A stretch of 64,000 bases of DNA from the NCBI GenBank assembly GCA_030141605.1, contig JAQGDQ010000238.1, forward strand, positions 124,001 through 188,000, read 5' to 3'. The notes beneath the pieces were generated by a model. The model made no database searches. It saw only the letters and a program-made list of their open reading frames with translations, and was not told the DNA's origin. The translations under genes and the position numbers were made by a program. The stretch is from Tubiluchus corallicola (lineage: Eukaryota > Priapulida > Priapulimorpha > Priapulimorphida > Tubiluchidae). Shown here piece by piece: positions 28,196 through 40,658 of this stretch (positions are counted from its first letter, which is position 1; the number at the start of each line of letters is the position of its first letter).

Positions 28196-28640
28196 ACGAA
28201 AACTCACTATAGGGCAGAAACTCATTTGTGCAAGAAAAAACTATAGAAAGAGGAATGGAGCGCATTGGAAAAAACCTCCAATTCGCCTTACGAGGCCTAG
28301 ATCCTCAGAATCGTGAACTCACTGTGATAAGGGCAAATTATAAAGAGGGAAAACAGGGCTGGAAGTCACAGCGTCAGCACTCACAGTGTAAGAATTCACT
28401 ATAAAACAGGACAAATCAGGGCCAGAGCCTATTGGACCACATGTTACAGGGCTGAAACGCCCCAGGGACATAAAATCCCCTACTCGCCAAACAAGAACTC
28501 AGCTATTGCAAGAGGGAACTTTAGAAGAGGCAAATTTGGGTCGCAACTCGCTATATCAGACCTCACAGGGCTGAAGCTCACTAGGGCAGACGCTCATCTA
28601 ACAAGAGATCACTATGGCTCAAAATTTATTTTCACAATGT
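28196..28640. repeat. Decayed tandem repeat with ACTCACTAT/AGGGC phrases
   Basis: AACTCACTATAGGGCAG, AACTCACTGTGATAAGGGC, ATTCACTATAAAACAGG, AACTCGCTATATCAGAC and CTCACTAGGGCAGACGCTC recur at irregular spacing of roughly 50-100 bases. No gene is seen. Confidence 0.45.
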
Positions 28641-28767
28641 GGTTTTATCATTGTTGTACACTTTACGTTTGGTTTAGCGTTTAGCTAATGAAGACAGCAG
28701 GGAGAAAACTTTATTAAAATATTTTACAAAATCACATTTGTCTGTTTATTTAGTATTTTTTATTTTT

Positions 28768-29172
28768 TTCGTTCGTTCGTGTTTTCAATCATTCTTGTAT
28801 TCATTAATTCGTTTGCTCGCTCGTTCATTTATTCACTTATTCATTTATTCACTCACTCATTCGCTCACTCACTCACCCGCTCACTCACTCAGACGCTCAC
28901 TTATTCATTCTCTCACTCATTCCTTTATTAATTCATTTATTCACTCACTCACTTGCTCACTCACTCACTCACCCACTCACTCACTCACTCACACGCTCAC
29001 TTATTCATTCACTCACTCACTCACTCACTCACTCACTCACACGCTCACTCATTCATTCATTTATTCATTCATTCAGTCATTCGCTCACTCACTCACACGC
29101 TCATTCATTCATTCATTCATTTATTCATTCATTCAGTCATTCACTCACTCATTCATTCATTCGCTTATTCTT
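28768..29172. repeat. (ACTC/ATTC)n tetranucleotide array
   Basis: TCATTCATTCACTCACTC-type units for about 400 bases, mixing ATTC, ACTC and CGCT. Two overlapping His-Ser-Leu-Thr frames are repeat products. Confidence 0.95.
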
Positions 29173-30661
29173 GCGGTATTTTTCATCTGCGAGATTGCAT
29201 TCATGATTGCAAAATAATAACAATCACGTCTGTGAATAATTTTAAGATTTTAAATAGCAATGGAGCAAGGCAAAACCTGTTGACTGTGAATTGAATAAAT
29301 TCGGGATGCACTTGCTGTTAATCTTACAGACTAAATTAAGTGAAAAGCTACGGATGGTCATGTTCCCATGAAAATACCCTGCTGAGAGGACCGTCAATCC
29401 ACACTAAAGAGATTGGTACCTGGATACATGTTAACATTAAGCGAGTTACCTGGCTTTCTAACATACTTCTTTGCCATATTTAGGCGCCATGGTTACTTAG
29501 ACACCTGTCTGGTAAATAACATCATGCACGGCGCGTCCAAAAAAAATGAAAATCAAGGTCTGAAAACTTAATGAGCCTTGTAGATTTTTTCTGATTTTTA
29601 ATCTCCAGGCATATCATAGTTAGAAACTGTTTATTCGCTTTTCGTCCACTTAACAGCCAAAATTTCTATATGCTTCACTTGTATAAATATAGTATAAATT
29701 GTATAATGTCTATAATAGATTTAAAAAATATTATCGTTTTTTTGTTACGTATGTAGTATATTTTATATAATTGCAGTATGTATTACAATTTATGTATATA
29801 TTTACAGTATTAAACGTGTATTAATATTACGTGTATTATACACTGTTCATGCAATATATTACAATTTGAAGCACAGACATTTTAAAAAACCGCATGATGA
29901 ATTCGAGTCTCGTACCAGAACGTAAACGATTTTTGAGCTTATTGCCTATAAGTCGGCAGGTGAATTAACTCAACACGCAGTATTGCACACTTCACTAGCA
30001 TTTTTTGATGTTACAGAGATAAGTGCGTTTATTACTGCCGCCAGCCACTGTGATGGCGGTGATGACAAGTATGGGGTTTTGATTGTAATGTATTATATTG
30101 TGGCGGTAGTTCAGATTTAAAGTGGTATTATTACTGCTGCCTTTTAAGTTGTGTTTAACAAGTCCGGTTTCTCCCAAATAAAAAAATTAATTCCCTGATA
30201 GAAATTTGCACGATTACTAATTTGCGGTAAGTTTAAAAAAGAAAATAAAAAAGTTCCGAACATCTTCAAATTCATATTAAGATGAGATTTTTTGATTAAC
30301 ATTAGTTGCTGATGTGGACAGAGGGGTCATGCTCAGCCTAGACACTAGTTGTAGAACACGCAGGACACAATCAGCTGCGTGATTTCGACAGTTTCAGATA
30401 CTTTTTGTTTTTTTTGGATGAAAAGGTCCAAAAAGGGGAAGGAAAATGGTAGCGTCCTTTAGCTGAAATAACGATTGCTGAGCCAGTAACAATTAATAAA
30501 ATGGCAATAACAATTGATATAACGACCAAACTAAGATTAGAAGTTAAGTGCATTGTAAAGCCTGTAGTTTTGCATGGTCCATGCTAAAGAATATAGCAGT
30601 GCACATCAGGTCAAACAGGTCTACAGCCTATAGTACGTTGACTTCGTCAAAGTACCCTTCC

Positions 30662-30908
30662 TAAGGATAGCAGTAAGGATATTTGAACATCATTTCAAAT
30701 TAATCTAAGCATGTATTATTGCTGTATTATTGCCATGTGTATTTTTGCCATGAAGTATTAAACGTATTTTTCAAATTGCTATGTGTATTTTCCAAATTAA
30801 TCTAAGCATGTATTATTGCTATGCATTTATAGATTTGCATAGCAATGCATTTATAAATAATACATGTTTAGATCAATTTGAAATATCTTCACTTTGCTAT
30901 CCGTTATA
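30662..30908. repeat. Inverted-repeat element with nested direct repeats
   Basis: Outer arms GGATAGCAGTAAGGATATTT and ATATCTTCACTTTGCTATCC are complementary with small gaps. Inside, AATTAATCTAAGCATGTATT occurs twice in direct orientation (near 30700 and 30797) and once inverted (near 30870). Non-coding. Confidence 0.65.
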
Positions 30909-31883
30909 GCAGATAAAACCTACATGTATTTCTTTGTCTTTTTCAATTCTTTATTGGTCTTCGTCACTTTTGTTTCTTTCCGAAGAAAAGCTGTCTTTGT
31001 CTAAGCTAGCTTTTTTCACCAGAATGCCATAACCGATGGCTATAAAAGTTGGCATGCCGTAATTGCTAGCTTTCGCTCAATTTAACTCTTGCTTGTCCGT
31101 ATAGATCTGTCAAATCATAAAACTGTCGCGGAACAAATAATACCTGCACAAGCCTTTTTTGGGCATTATTCATTTTCAAGGACGCAAAATAACTGTCACC
31201 AAATGCACAACCGCTGATTAGGAAAAAGTCATGCGTGTTATATTCGAGAAGACGTTTAATTACAATAAAACGCCGACTGATATATATCTCAACTCTTTGC
31301 GTTGAAATACAATAAAAAAACGACAAAAAGCCAGCCGGTTTGAACAGATTTTCAATACGATTGCTTATTTTTATGTACTAGGAATAGTGCAGAAGCAAAA
31401 GTGCTGATTGGCTAGGTTTCGCTAACGCCAAACCTAGTTAGTAATTTCGAGTGATCGCTAGGAATAACTGCCTCAGCGCGAATTCAACTGCCATAAACTA
31501 AGTTACATGAAGCTACAAAGTAAAATAAGCTATTTTGCTGCTTTAATCATTTACCCGTTGCAAGTATCTCATTTTAGATGCTGTTTTTTTCCTATAAAGG
31601 AAATTGTAATTTCAAAAACGAAGCAAACATTTCTGCACTGGCTCAATTTAGAGAGTCAATCTCATAAATTGGCGAAGTTCCGACCCTGTCACCGCTCTGT
31701 CGGTGACTATACTATGCACTGCACTACTGTAACACACTGCATGAGAAATATTTGCGATTGGTAGAAATAAAATACATGCAACTGGTAAGAAAATAGCTTT
31801 TTCGCAGTGTAGTTTAATGTAGTTTTGTTTAAGCTAGTTTTATTGCATTAGTATTTTTACCAAAGTACTCCTGACATGACAAT

Positions 31884-31917
31884 TCTTCTCTTCTTCTTCT
31901 TCTTCTTCTTCTTCTTG
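31884..31917. repeat. (TTC)n microsatellite
   Basis: About ten CTT units. Confidence 0.9.
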
Positions 31918-32547
31918 TGCTTACACATTATGGCAGACAGAAGTGGAGATTGACATTCATCGCTTGAAATATTTAAAATATTCTCAGAACGAGTCGTTGA
32001 GGGTAGCCGGAAACATCCTAACAGTTCAGCAGGATCCTAACATCATAAATTTACGCATTTGTTAATTCAAAGCCGTAGTGTCTGATTATGAGAGTTTTTT
32101 CAAGATGATTTGGGGCAGCAGAGTCAATGTCGTGAGGCTAAAGTTGTCGCTGGGGTGTGGGAGGGCCAATAACCGACATTGGGAGGTTTATCAGACTGTT
32201 TTTGAAGTTGCGATGTTCGTGTTAAACAGATGAAATCAATGGATGAAATACATCTGTATTTTACGCAAAATCGTAAACGTGATCAACAGTAGTAAAGGAA
32301 CATTAAAGTAAATCCATCAGCCAATATTATCATGTCATCTGAGTCAAAATGTTGTTTTGACCACACAACTGTTTAAGCCCATTGCTTGCCTTCTAACATG
32401 ATGCCTTCCCCGTTTGTAATAATTGATTTTTTGTATTATGTGCTTGGAGAAGAAAAATAAATTGCCTATATCTCTATGTCTCTATGTCAGTATGAGACAA
32501 ACTTAACAGATAATATACATACACTATACGTGAGCATTTAGATTCAT

Positions 32548-32825
32548 ATCAATTTCAATTTATCGCTCAAATACATATAATGTACATTTTCAAAACACAA
32601 TAGAGTACATACATGTGAAACAGTGCACACATATAAAATTGATTCATATAAGCTTTGTGCAAAAGGTTATTTTCAGTGATAAAATAATTAACATTTTGGT
32701 ATCATTTGTATTGGCATAGACATTGACATAGACATTGTATTGTATTGACATTGACAAGTTATCTAACTAATTAAAAGACGTACACTGATACTAAATCACA
32801 GTTAAATTTTGTACTTCTCTGAAAA
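32548..32825 (-). repeat. Dispersed repeat copy B
   Basis: Second copy of the element at 18.3 kb, in the same orientation, with an extra CATTGACATAGACATT-type stutter near 32720. No coding remnant is seen in it. Confidence 0.7.
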
Positions 32826-33679
32826 AAAGAAAAGGAGAAAATGACTTGAGTAGTATCTGTTTCAGCTATTTCAATAAAAGTTTATGAAAAATAAATAATG
32901 AATGCGTTATAAAAGAATTATGATAAAGTTTGCTGCTGTAATGCTATTTTGTTCCCTGGAGAACGGAGACGTTATTGCCGACTTAAGTTTCTTGTCCTGA
33001 TGTGGAACGGTAATGTTCGGTTATTCTATAAACATGACATACAAAGTTATGTGAGAATGATTGATACATACACACATAATGCATTTCGCAATTATTATCA
33101 ATTTTAACAACTATTTCGCAATAAAAATGATTAACTGTGACGCTGATAGATTTCTTTTCAAACCACCTTTATTCAAGTAGTCCGACACCTGGCGAACGAA
33201 CGTAAAGCGATCATATCTTGAAATTTGCAAAGATTCGCTTGATCTATCCGCTAAGCTGATACACATATTGGATTTGCCGTAGTGTCCCGTACAGAAATAT
33301 TTTTTCGTAAAAGTAGTCAGTATGGCTGGCCTTAATGGTATTCTATATGAAAAATAAAGTCGAAGCCTAATATTGAATTTAATGGTAAAGTATATTCTTC
33401 TCTATTAAATCAAAAGTTAAAAGTTGATAGTTCAGCTAAAAAAGCAAAATAATTCTTGGCAAAGTCGCTTAACGTTCTCACAATATGGTAGCCATCTTAA
33501 TGATTACTAATGAAATATAGTTTAAATTTAAGATTGCGTGGATTTTCGTAAAATTTATGTTACTGAACACTATTAACACTATTTGTTTTGCATTTAACAC
33601 TATTAATTGTTTTGTTGAAATAATTTTCGACAGTTTTAACGACAGACAATTCAGTGTTAAATGAAAATGAAATACAGTT

Positions 33680-33714
33680 ACGCACGCACGCACGTACGTA
33701 CACACACACACACA
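33680..33714. repeat. (CGCA)n/(CA)n short tract
   Basis: CGCACGCACGCACGTACGTA followed by CA units. Confidence 0.9.
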
Positions 33715-35184
33715 CCTTCATTAACAGGCATTCATATTTTGCATCATTAATATTTTTCCACGTTCATTGTTCAGCAAAGTTATCTGTTAAGAAAATAATT
33801 TATGTATAAATTTTATTTGTCTTAGTTCTTTAATTTCGGTGCGTGTTCAAGCAAGTATTTGAGCAGCATTCTTATTTTTACTGCATATTGTTTTTGTTTT
33901 TGTCGTTAACGCCGTTATTGGCGATGGCGTCTATTTAAAATTTAGCTGGCAGGTTAAACATTTTAATATGCACATTAGGGTCAGTCTACGTTGGTGCAAA
34001 GTTGGATGGATGGATGGAAGTCTGAAATAAAGAAGTTTGACTATCGATATGCCTGTTTTGAAAGTTAGATATGCCACGTTTCTTTATGTTATATGTTATA
34101 AAATATTTATGTTAATTTTCTTCATACTGTAGATGCACTGCAGTAGGATGCATTCAGGCGTTTTCTACTACGATTTAGCTGGAATTTCAGTTAAATAATA
34201 ACGCATTATACAAGCATTTCTTAAACAGTTCTTAAACGCTGCTATTTACCCGCCCCATGTTTCATTCATACGTTTACTTATGTAGATTACGACTACACAT
34301 GATTGTGATCATTTTTCCTGAAAGCTGTTAATTCATGCAATAATGGCGCCATGGGTTTGCGACCTTTAAATTATGCAAACGAGGGACTGTCAAGCTACAC
34401 AATTTTTTCGTGGAACATTTATACCATGGCTGCCTAGGCTGAAAAGCTTTCAATTTCAGCTGGAGATCTTGGTCACGCAGCACAGCAGTAGTCATATACT
34501 GAACAACAGTTACACAGAATGCTACTTAAAGACGTACATGCATTTACACAGAATGCATTTAAAACGTGCGTGCAATAAATAAGCGGCACACGAGGCCCGA
34601 TTGGACTTTTTTGTAAACATTTATTTGAAATAATGGCCTTTGCTAAACAGCAAATAAATGCTAATCAAGTTGCATCAGGCTGCAAAATTTGCAGTTTAAC
34701 AGGAGTGCAATTTAATAGGAAAAACAAATCTATCACAAAAAATATATAACTATTTGATTTGTTAATTAAGATAATTAAAACCGTTAAATGAACCAGTATT
34801 TTGCTGTATCATGTCAAATACAATGATGTTCTGTTCATAACTTAGTGAAGAACTATCAGAAAGAAAACTAAAATTTTTAATTGTGGGTCAAGGTTACTTA
34901 TATTAAAAGGTAAAGTGTTTGTTTGGTATAAGTTTGTTAGTCATTCTTCGAGTTCCTCTCTACTATCAACGTGCAAAGGGCATCCGATGGAAAAATATTT
35001 AATACTTTCAATTTGTAAACAGCAGATACACTTTTTTACAAGCAGCAACCATCGAATTTTTACAACTGTGGCAGTTTAAACGCTCATTTAACTAAGAGAA
35101 ACCCACCTTAGTCGTGTATGGTGAATAGAGTTAAGGGGTGAACCGTACGAGTAATATTTAGGTCTATTAATGAAATTCAAGTGT

Positions 35185-35355
35185 TTTTTTTCAAAGAACA
35201 ACCAAAACGATTAATGGTGAGAGCTTGTTGTATGAAAACAGGAAGAGCATTCCAATCTACCACGGTGGCAGGGAAAAAAGATTTATAAAAATGTTCACTA
35301 TGTACGTTAAACAATCTATTTTCTAATTATCTAGGATTATATGTGGATACGTTTT
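35185..35355 (-). pseudogene. CR1/L2-like LINE fossil
   Basis: Reverse-strand translation reads NVHSEHFYKSFFPATVVDWN then ALPVFIQQALTINRF. This is the common LINE motif SFFPRTI-x-WNSLP near the end of the RT ORF. Stops lie on both sides. Only a short decayed piece is recognisable. Confidence 0.65.
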
Positions 35356-37237
35356 TCTGTTAACCAGAAGCAACAAATCATGTAAATAAGATTTACAATT
35401 CTATAAAACAATATCAACTTATGAAATAACCGTGTTTTAAACAGCTATTGAAATTCACTGTCCTATAACAATTTAGACGTTTGTGAACCTTCATTGTTTT
35501 GCTACACATCAGTATCACATGGGAACTAGTTCGTAATGATACACAATTGATCAAACAAATTGCTACATTCTTGAGAATAATTAAATATAAAGGAAAACTG
35601 ATAATAATTGTAGTAGTTTATTTATATTTATAATTTTCACAAATCGAATCCTAGCATCGTACAATTTACATAATTAATTTGGTTTTAAATTTTAAATAAT
35701 GTCTGTAGTATTTATTCTTCAGACATTTGTAACAGGTGCTGCAATGCACAGTATACATTAGAGAACATTTATTGAAAAACTCACATAACTTTTATGCACG
35801 CTATTGTATAATAATATTATTATGTAATTAACTGTTGCTATATTTCATATATTATACACGTAGCGTATTTATGTGTAAAAAATGTATTGCACTGCTGCAA
35901 ATAGAGAATAAATTAGATTTATTATATTGCTACACACATAAGCAGCCCGTTTTTGAGTTTTCTACTGAAATAGGATCTACTTGCATTTTAACGTGTAGCA
36001 TGAAAGTTCTAAAAACAAACGTCGCGCATTTTGGACTAGACAAGAGTTGAATGGACTAACAGTGCCAAGTCAATTGAAAAAAATCCTAGACCGTATCGTT
36101 TACACCTCTTAACTTCTGAAATAATAATGGTTTGGTAAAGAGTAGCTGGTTATGGTGATCGTGATAATAGCTACGTCTGTTGCAGTACCTCTGCAAATGG
36201 CCGCCAAAATATAAGGCAGGAAACTCTTTGACCAAATACCAAACCTCATAAGCCCATAGCTCTGCACACATTTCAAACGAAAAACAGTTTCAATTGCAGT
36301 TTTCTAAAAAGATTAAGCCGTTGTCTGACCAGTCTTTTTGTGCAGACAGAAAGCCACCAGACAGTTACGAGTAAGCTGGATTTGACTCAACAGATTACCT
36401 TCCAGTGAAGATTATGGCGTCCACATCCTTAATCCAAAACTGGGATTTATTGCTATTGTAGAGCAAAGGCTATTGCTAGAATGGATCCAGCGCTCACTTC
36501 TTTTCTATAAGCACCAGTTCAATGTTTGAACATGAGATTTGCTTTTTTGTATGTTTCTTTTCAAGTTCTGAAAGCAAGTATAAGCGTTTGGACAAGTTGT
36601 TTATAATTGTTCTGGTCAAAACACGGGGCGTCTCTATAAACACAAGATTTATATATCCTATGTAAAAAGTCATAGCCAATATGAAAGTACTTATATTTGT
36701 CAGAGCCCACTGTAATGTAATCATAAGTTATGGCCCAAGCATGGCAAATGTTTCATTTTGAAATTGGTACTCATTAGTAAAATGATTACTTATGCCTTTT
36801 GAGACCCGTCCCGTTTATAGATCTGTCCCTTAACTATATTCAAAGGAAAAATAATGTGACAGTATGTTAAAGAAAAGCTGCACAATAATCCTTATTGTAA
36901 AAAAAACGTAATCTCACAAGTACAACTTACGGCAGCACGTTCTCAATGCGTTTCCGCCGTCTTTCTGTGTAATAATCGACACTAATCTGATTTTTGAACG
37001 AATTTTCCAAAACGAATTGCTAATACGTATATAATCATAACAGTTTGCCAGCAATAGGGCTTTCAAAAAACTGGTCTATTGAAATTTATGAATGAAAACG
37101 GGTGACTGCAGGCCATTTTCCGTATTAAATTTCTTAGTAACGTATTTTTTGGCACAAACTGCAAACTAGTTAAAGTGAGATACTTTTTCACGTGATTACG
37201 ATCTACGAAGGCATCAAATTACACTAGATTTCATTTT

Positions 37238-37422
37238 GTTGCGGTTGTTGTTATTGTTATTGTTGCTGTTGTTATTGTTGTTGTTGCTGTTGTTGTTGCT
37301 GGTGTTGTTGTTGTTGCTGGTGCTGTTGTTGTTGCTGTTGCTGCTGCTGCTGTTCTTGTTTTTGTTGTTGTTGTTGTTCTTGCTGTTGCTGTTGTTGTTG
37401 CTGCTGCTGCTGTTGTTGTTGT
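37238..37422. repeat. (TTG/CTG)n trinucleotide tract
   Basis: Mixed GTT, GCT and ATT units for about 185 bases. The poly-Leu frame here has no flanking coding context. Confidence 0.95.
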
Positions 37423-39117
37423 GAAGTAATGTTAAACAGTAATTAAAACGTATTTTATTGCACCAATTTTTAATGTATTTATTAACGGTGACTTACGCTG
37501 TTGGAAATTCACAAACCTTATTCTACAATAAAAAGGGATGAAGAAAAGATTTCATTTGCTTGAAACTTGTGCATAATTTCCTTGTAACTGATGGCTACTA
37601 TGAATAGCTAACAAATTGTAAAATGCTTGCCTAGTTTGTTTTGTGTACTTTGGCAAAATTATCCGAAGCTGTACCAGAAATGCAAAACAACAATATTTAA
37701 GATTCAATGAAGGACCCAATTCTGGGTCGGCCTACGGCACAGGTGTGTAACAGAAATTATCAGCCATATCATGAAATAATCGAATTGTGGGTAACAATTT
37801 TCCCAACTCTAACAGGTGTCGTTGGGTGGCGTATCGCCTAGGTGTTAAAACGCATGCGCCACTCATTCGAGATTCCTAATTTACCGTTTTATAGTCCTCA
37901 GCGATCCCAACTTTTTAGCATTATTTTAGAAACGCAACATGTTTAATTGATCAGTATTCTGTTTACAAATTTCTGATCAGCAGTCAAACATCCCAGTTCC
38001 ATACACAGTCCGCCGTGACACCAATAAATGTGCAATTTGATTGCCACCCAGTGGTTCGGAAATTTTTATGAGCAAGCAAAATTGGGCGTGAAGCACGAGT
38101 TAGCGCCTCTAGGTCTAGAAAGTCTTAAAAACGCATTGATAGAGTAATTTTCTTCACTCTTTACCAGAGTCATAAGAAGACCACCCGCGGTCAAACAGCT
38201 TTGGCGTCTAGACTGTAACATGTAATGGCTGATATTATAGTTATCAAAACGGTACATACTGGGCAATTTATGGTAATGTCAGCGAAGATAAAAAATCGTT
38301 TTATTAAAATAACAATGAGAAGACATTCCATTATTAAATTGCGGATGAATAATAAACTCAAACGGTCTCTCACTGCACGAGTGACTAAGTCATGACGCGA
38401 GTTTGGAAGCACTTAGCGAGTATGGAAACAGTTTCTCAAATGTTTCAAGCAGCTAATAACAGCAATTTTGCAGTTGAGCACATAAATTTACACAAATGAA
38501 ATCTCTTCTTTAGCGACTGATATGTTATCGGAGACACACGCAGGAAAGGTAAAAAACCGAGCCAACTTAGAATCCCTGTCAAGCGTATAAATTCGTTTAA
38601 ACTCCAGTATTTCTTATTACAAATGAATATAAGTTGTAGAGATAATTAAAACTTCGCAAGCTTATTTTAAATATTTCAACTTTCTGAAGCTGTGAGCTAA
38701 AACTTTTTGAACAAAACAAGTAAATTAACTAAGAAATATGGCAAAACACTCAGAGAGTGCAGTCTTCAAAAACTGAACATTCATTTGGGTAATTTGAGTC
38801 AGAAGAGCTCCCAAGAAAATTATATACATCTTAGGAAACAGTATATTAGTTACTCGATTCAAAAAAGTTCACTTTTTTAAAAACTATTTTTCATAGTTGT
38901 TTTGTAGTGTGACCTTTGCAACATCTTGTTATAAAATGTAATCTTGACGTGACACAGTTGTTTGCAATTTACAATACTTGAATGGCTTCACAGATATTAA
39001 AATAATTATTGTAAAATTAATTGCATTATGACTGTGAATGCCAGCAGTTAATAAACTTTTGAAGTTTATTTCACGACAATTATTAACCCTGCGAGTAAAG
39101 AAAAGAGACATTGAAAA

Positions 39118-39500
39118 ATTCTGAACTAGTGGAGATTTGAACCTATGACTCTGGGATTACAACTTTCATGTCCTCCACCTGAGCTACTAGTTCAAAATGA
39201 CACAGCTTGCATCACTTTTATAGCCTAGTCCAAGAGCGCCAACAGTACTAATGCCACTGAGTTGACAAAAAATAACAAAAGGACAACGACACTTATTTAC
39301 AGTCGCTGGTACAATAGACAACATTAGCCTTTGGCTACTATAAGCGACTATGAACGAATACAACAACACTGAGACGCGACAAATAACACAGAAAAAACTG
39401 TTGCGCAATTCAGGTGCTCGTGAGATTCGAACTTGGGCTGTAAGCAGAGTAGCACCCACAGTTCGTTACCTTAACCGCTTGGCCACCCGTACTGCCACAA
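39118..39500 (-). mobile_element. Composite SINE-like repeat with two tRNA-like parts
   Basis: On the minus strand, from 39500, GGGTGGCCAAGCGGTTAAGG matches the A box of class II (Leu/Ser) tRNAs, and AAGTTCGAATCTC (near 39425) matches a B box. About 230 bases later a second tRNA-like block has GTAGCTCAGGTGG (A box), GGTTCAAATCTC (B box), and a perfect 7-bp end stem GAACTAG/CTAGTTC. The inner arms of the second block pair poorly, so neither part looks like a working tRNA. Confidence 0.55.
39123..39194 (-). other. tRNA-like sequence, probably tRNA-derived
   Basis: It has the length of a tRNA, matching 7-bp acceptor arms, and A- and B-box-like promoters. If folded as a tRNA the anticodon would be TGT (Thr). 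The T stem and anticodon stem have several mismatches, so it is more likely a tRNA pseudogene or part of a SINE. Confidence 0.4.
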
Positions 39501-40462
39501 AGCAGTTGACACCAGAAATATAAAATTTTCACTAATTATTTGTTCTCTTTCAGTGCAGAAAAATTATTTGAAATATTTGAAGTTAAACACATTTATACAG
39601 TTAGCAGCTACTTCAATTTGGCTTAGTTTATTTTTAGCGTTGTACATAATTTTAGATAACAGAAACACTTGTTTTACAGATAGTGTTCTGATTATTAAAA
39701 ATTTTACATTATTTTTCCTCTTTAAATTAGATTATGCCCATGTGCCCAACGTACTACATTTCGCATCTTTCTTATTTTCCCCTTCAGTGGTTTTTGTCCT
39801 AAACCGCACCTAGTAGCTGACAGTATCCCTATTGTATCATGTAAGTGACCATTTCTGACCAGCGACACGTATTGTATTGCATTAGGAAAGTGACCAGTGT
39901 CCGAATCTAATGTAAATACTGAGACTAATTTATACGTCCTGGTGAATTGAGTGGGCACGCGAACACCACTTTAAATGTTTGCTAAAGTTAAATCCGTCTG
40001 CAGGTGCGCAAACTGTGATAGTCTTCAAGGGCAGAGCAAACTTGAGGTTCTTGCAAATATCAACAGTTTAACACGTTTACAAAGATGTTTCTACGTATTT
40101 TCAGAGCATTTGCATCTGGTAAAACAGCGCCAAACTAGCGGTTTGCTGCAGCGAATGCGCAGCGAGAAAACTAACTTTGATCATTTTTTAATTAGGTTTG
40201 TTCACTTAAAGTCGCTTGAGAACCCCATTGCTTTGAAACTTAAACTTATGTGCAATGATCATCGGTTAATAACAGCATGCCTATCACTTAATAATGACTA
40301 AACCATAGCCTCGCAAAAACAAGGATGTAATTAACTATTAGTGATACTAATAAGGTAAAACTGGATATATAAAGTTAAGTCATGAAAATTTTTTTTGGAA
40401 AACCTTACTTTCTCATAAACGCACTTGTTTATTTGACGTACCTGTATAATTAATTTGGGTGG

Positions 40463-40501
40463 CACACACGCACGCACGCACGCACACACACACACACACA
40501 C
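40463..40501. repeat. (CGCA)n/(CA)n short tract
   Basis: Same composition as the tracts at 1.2 and 33.7 kb. Confidence 0.9.
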
Positions 40502-40620
40502 GTTGAGTTTAAAACTTTTAAATGCACCTAAACCATTTTGAGATTAATTATTTTTATGATCTTTAATTTCATTTCAATTAATCTGCGAACTGCCGCAATT
40601 GTTTGCTAAATTGTAATAAA

Positions 40621-40658
40621 CCCATTTTGTTAAACTGTGTGTGTAAACAAAATGGGTA
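40621..40658. other. Perfect stem-loop
   Basis: CCCATTTTGTT and AACAAAATGGG pair perfectly around a short loop containing GTGTGTGT. No adjoining gene, so function unknown. Confidence 0.6.

Noticed and set aside
28738-29294. Two overlapping His-Ser-Leu-Thr frames
   Set aside because: Translation of the (ACTC/ATTC)n array; no flanking coding context.
37236-37424. Poly-leucine frame
   Set aside because: Trinucleotide repeat only.
39975-40301. 108-codon open frame
   Set aside because: No homology seen, no splice context, composition like the surrounding DNA.
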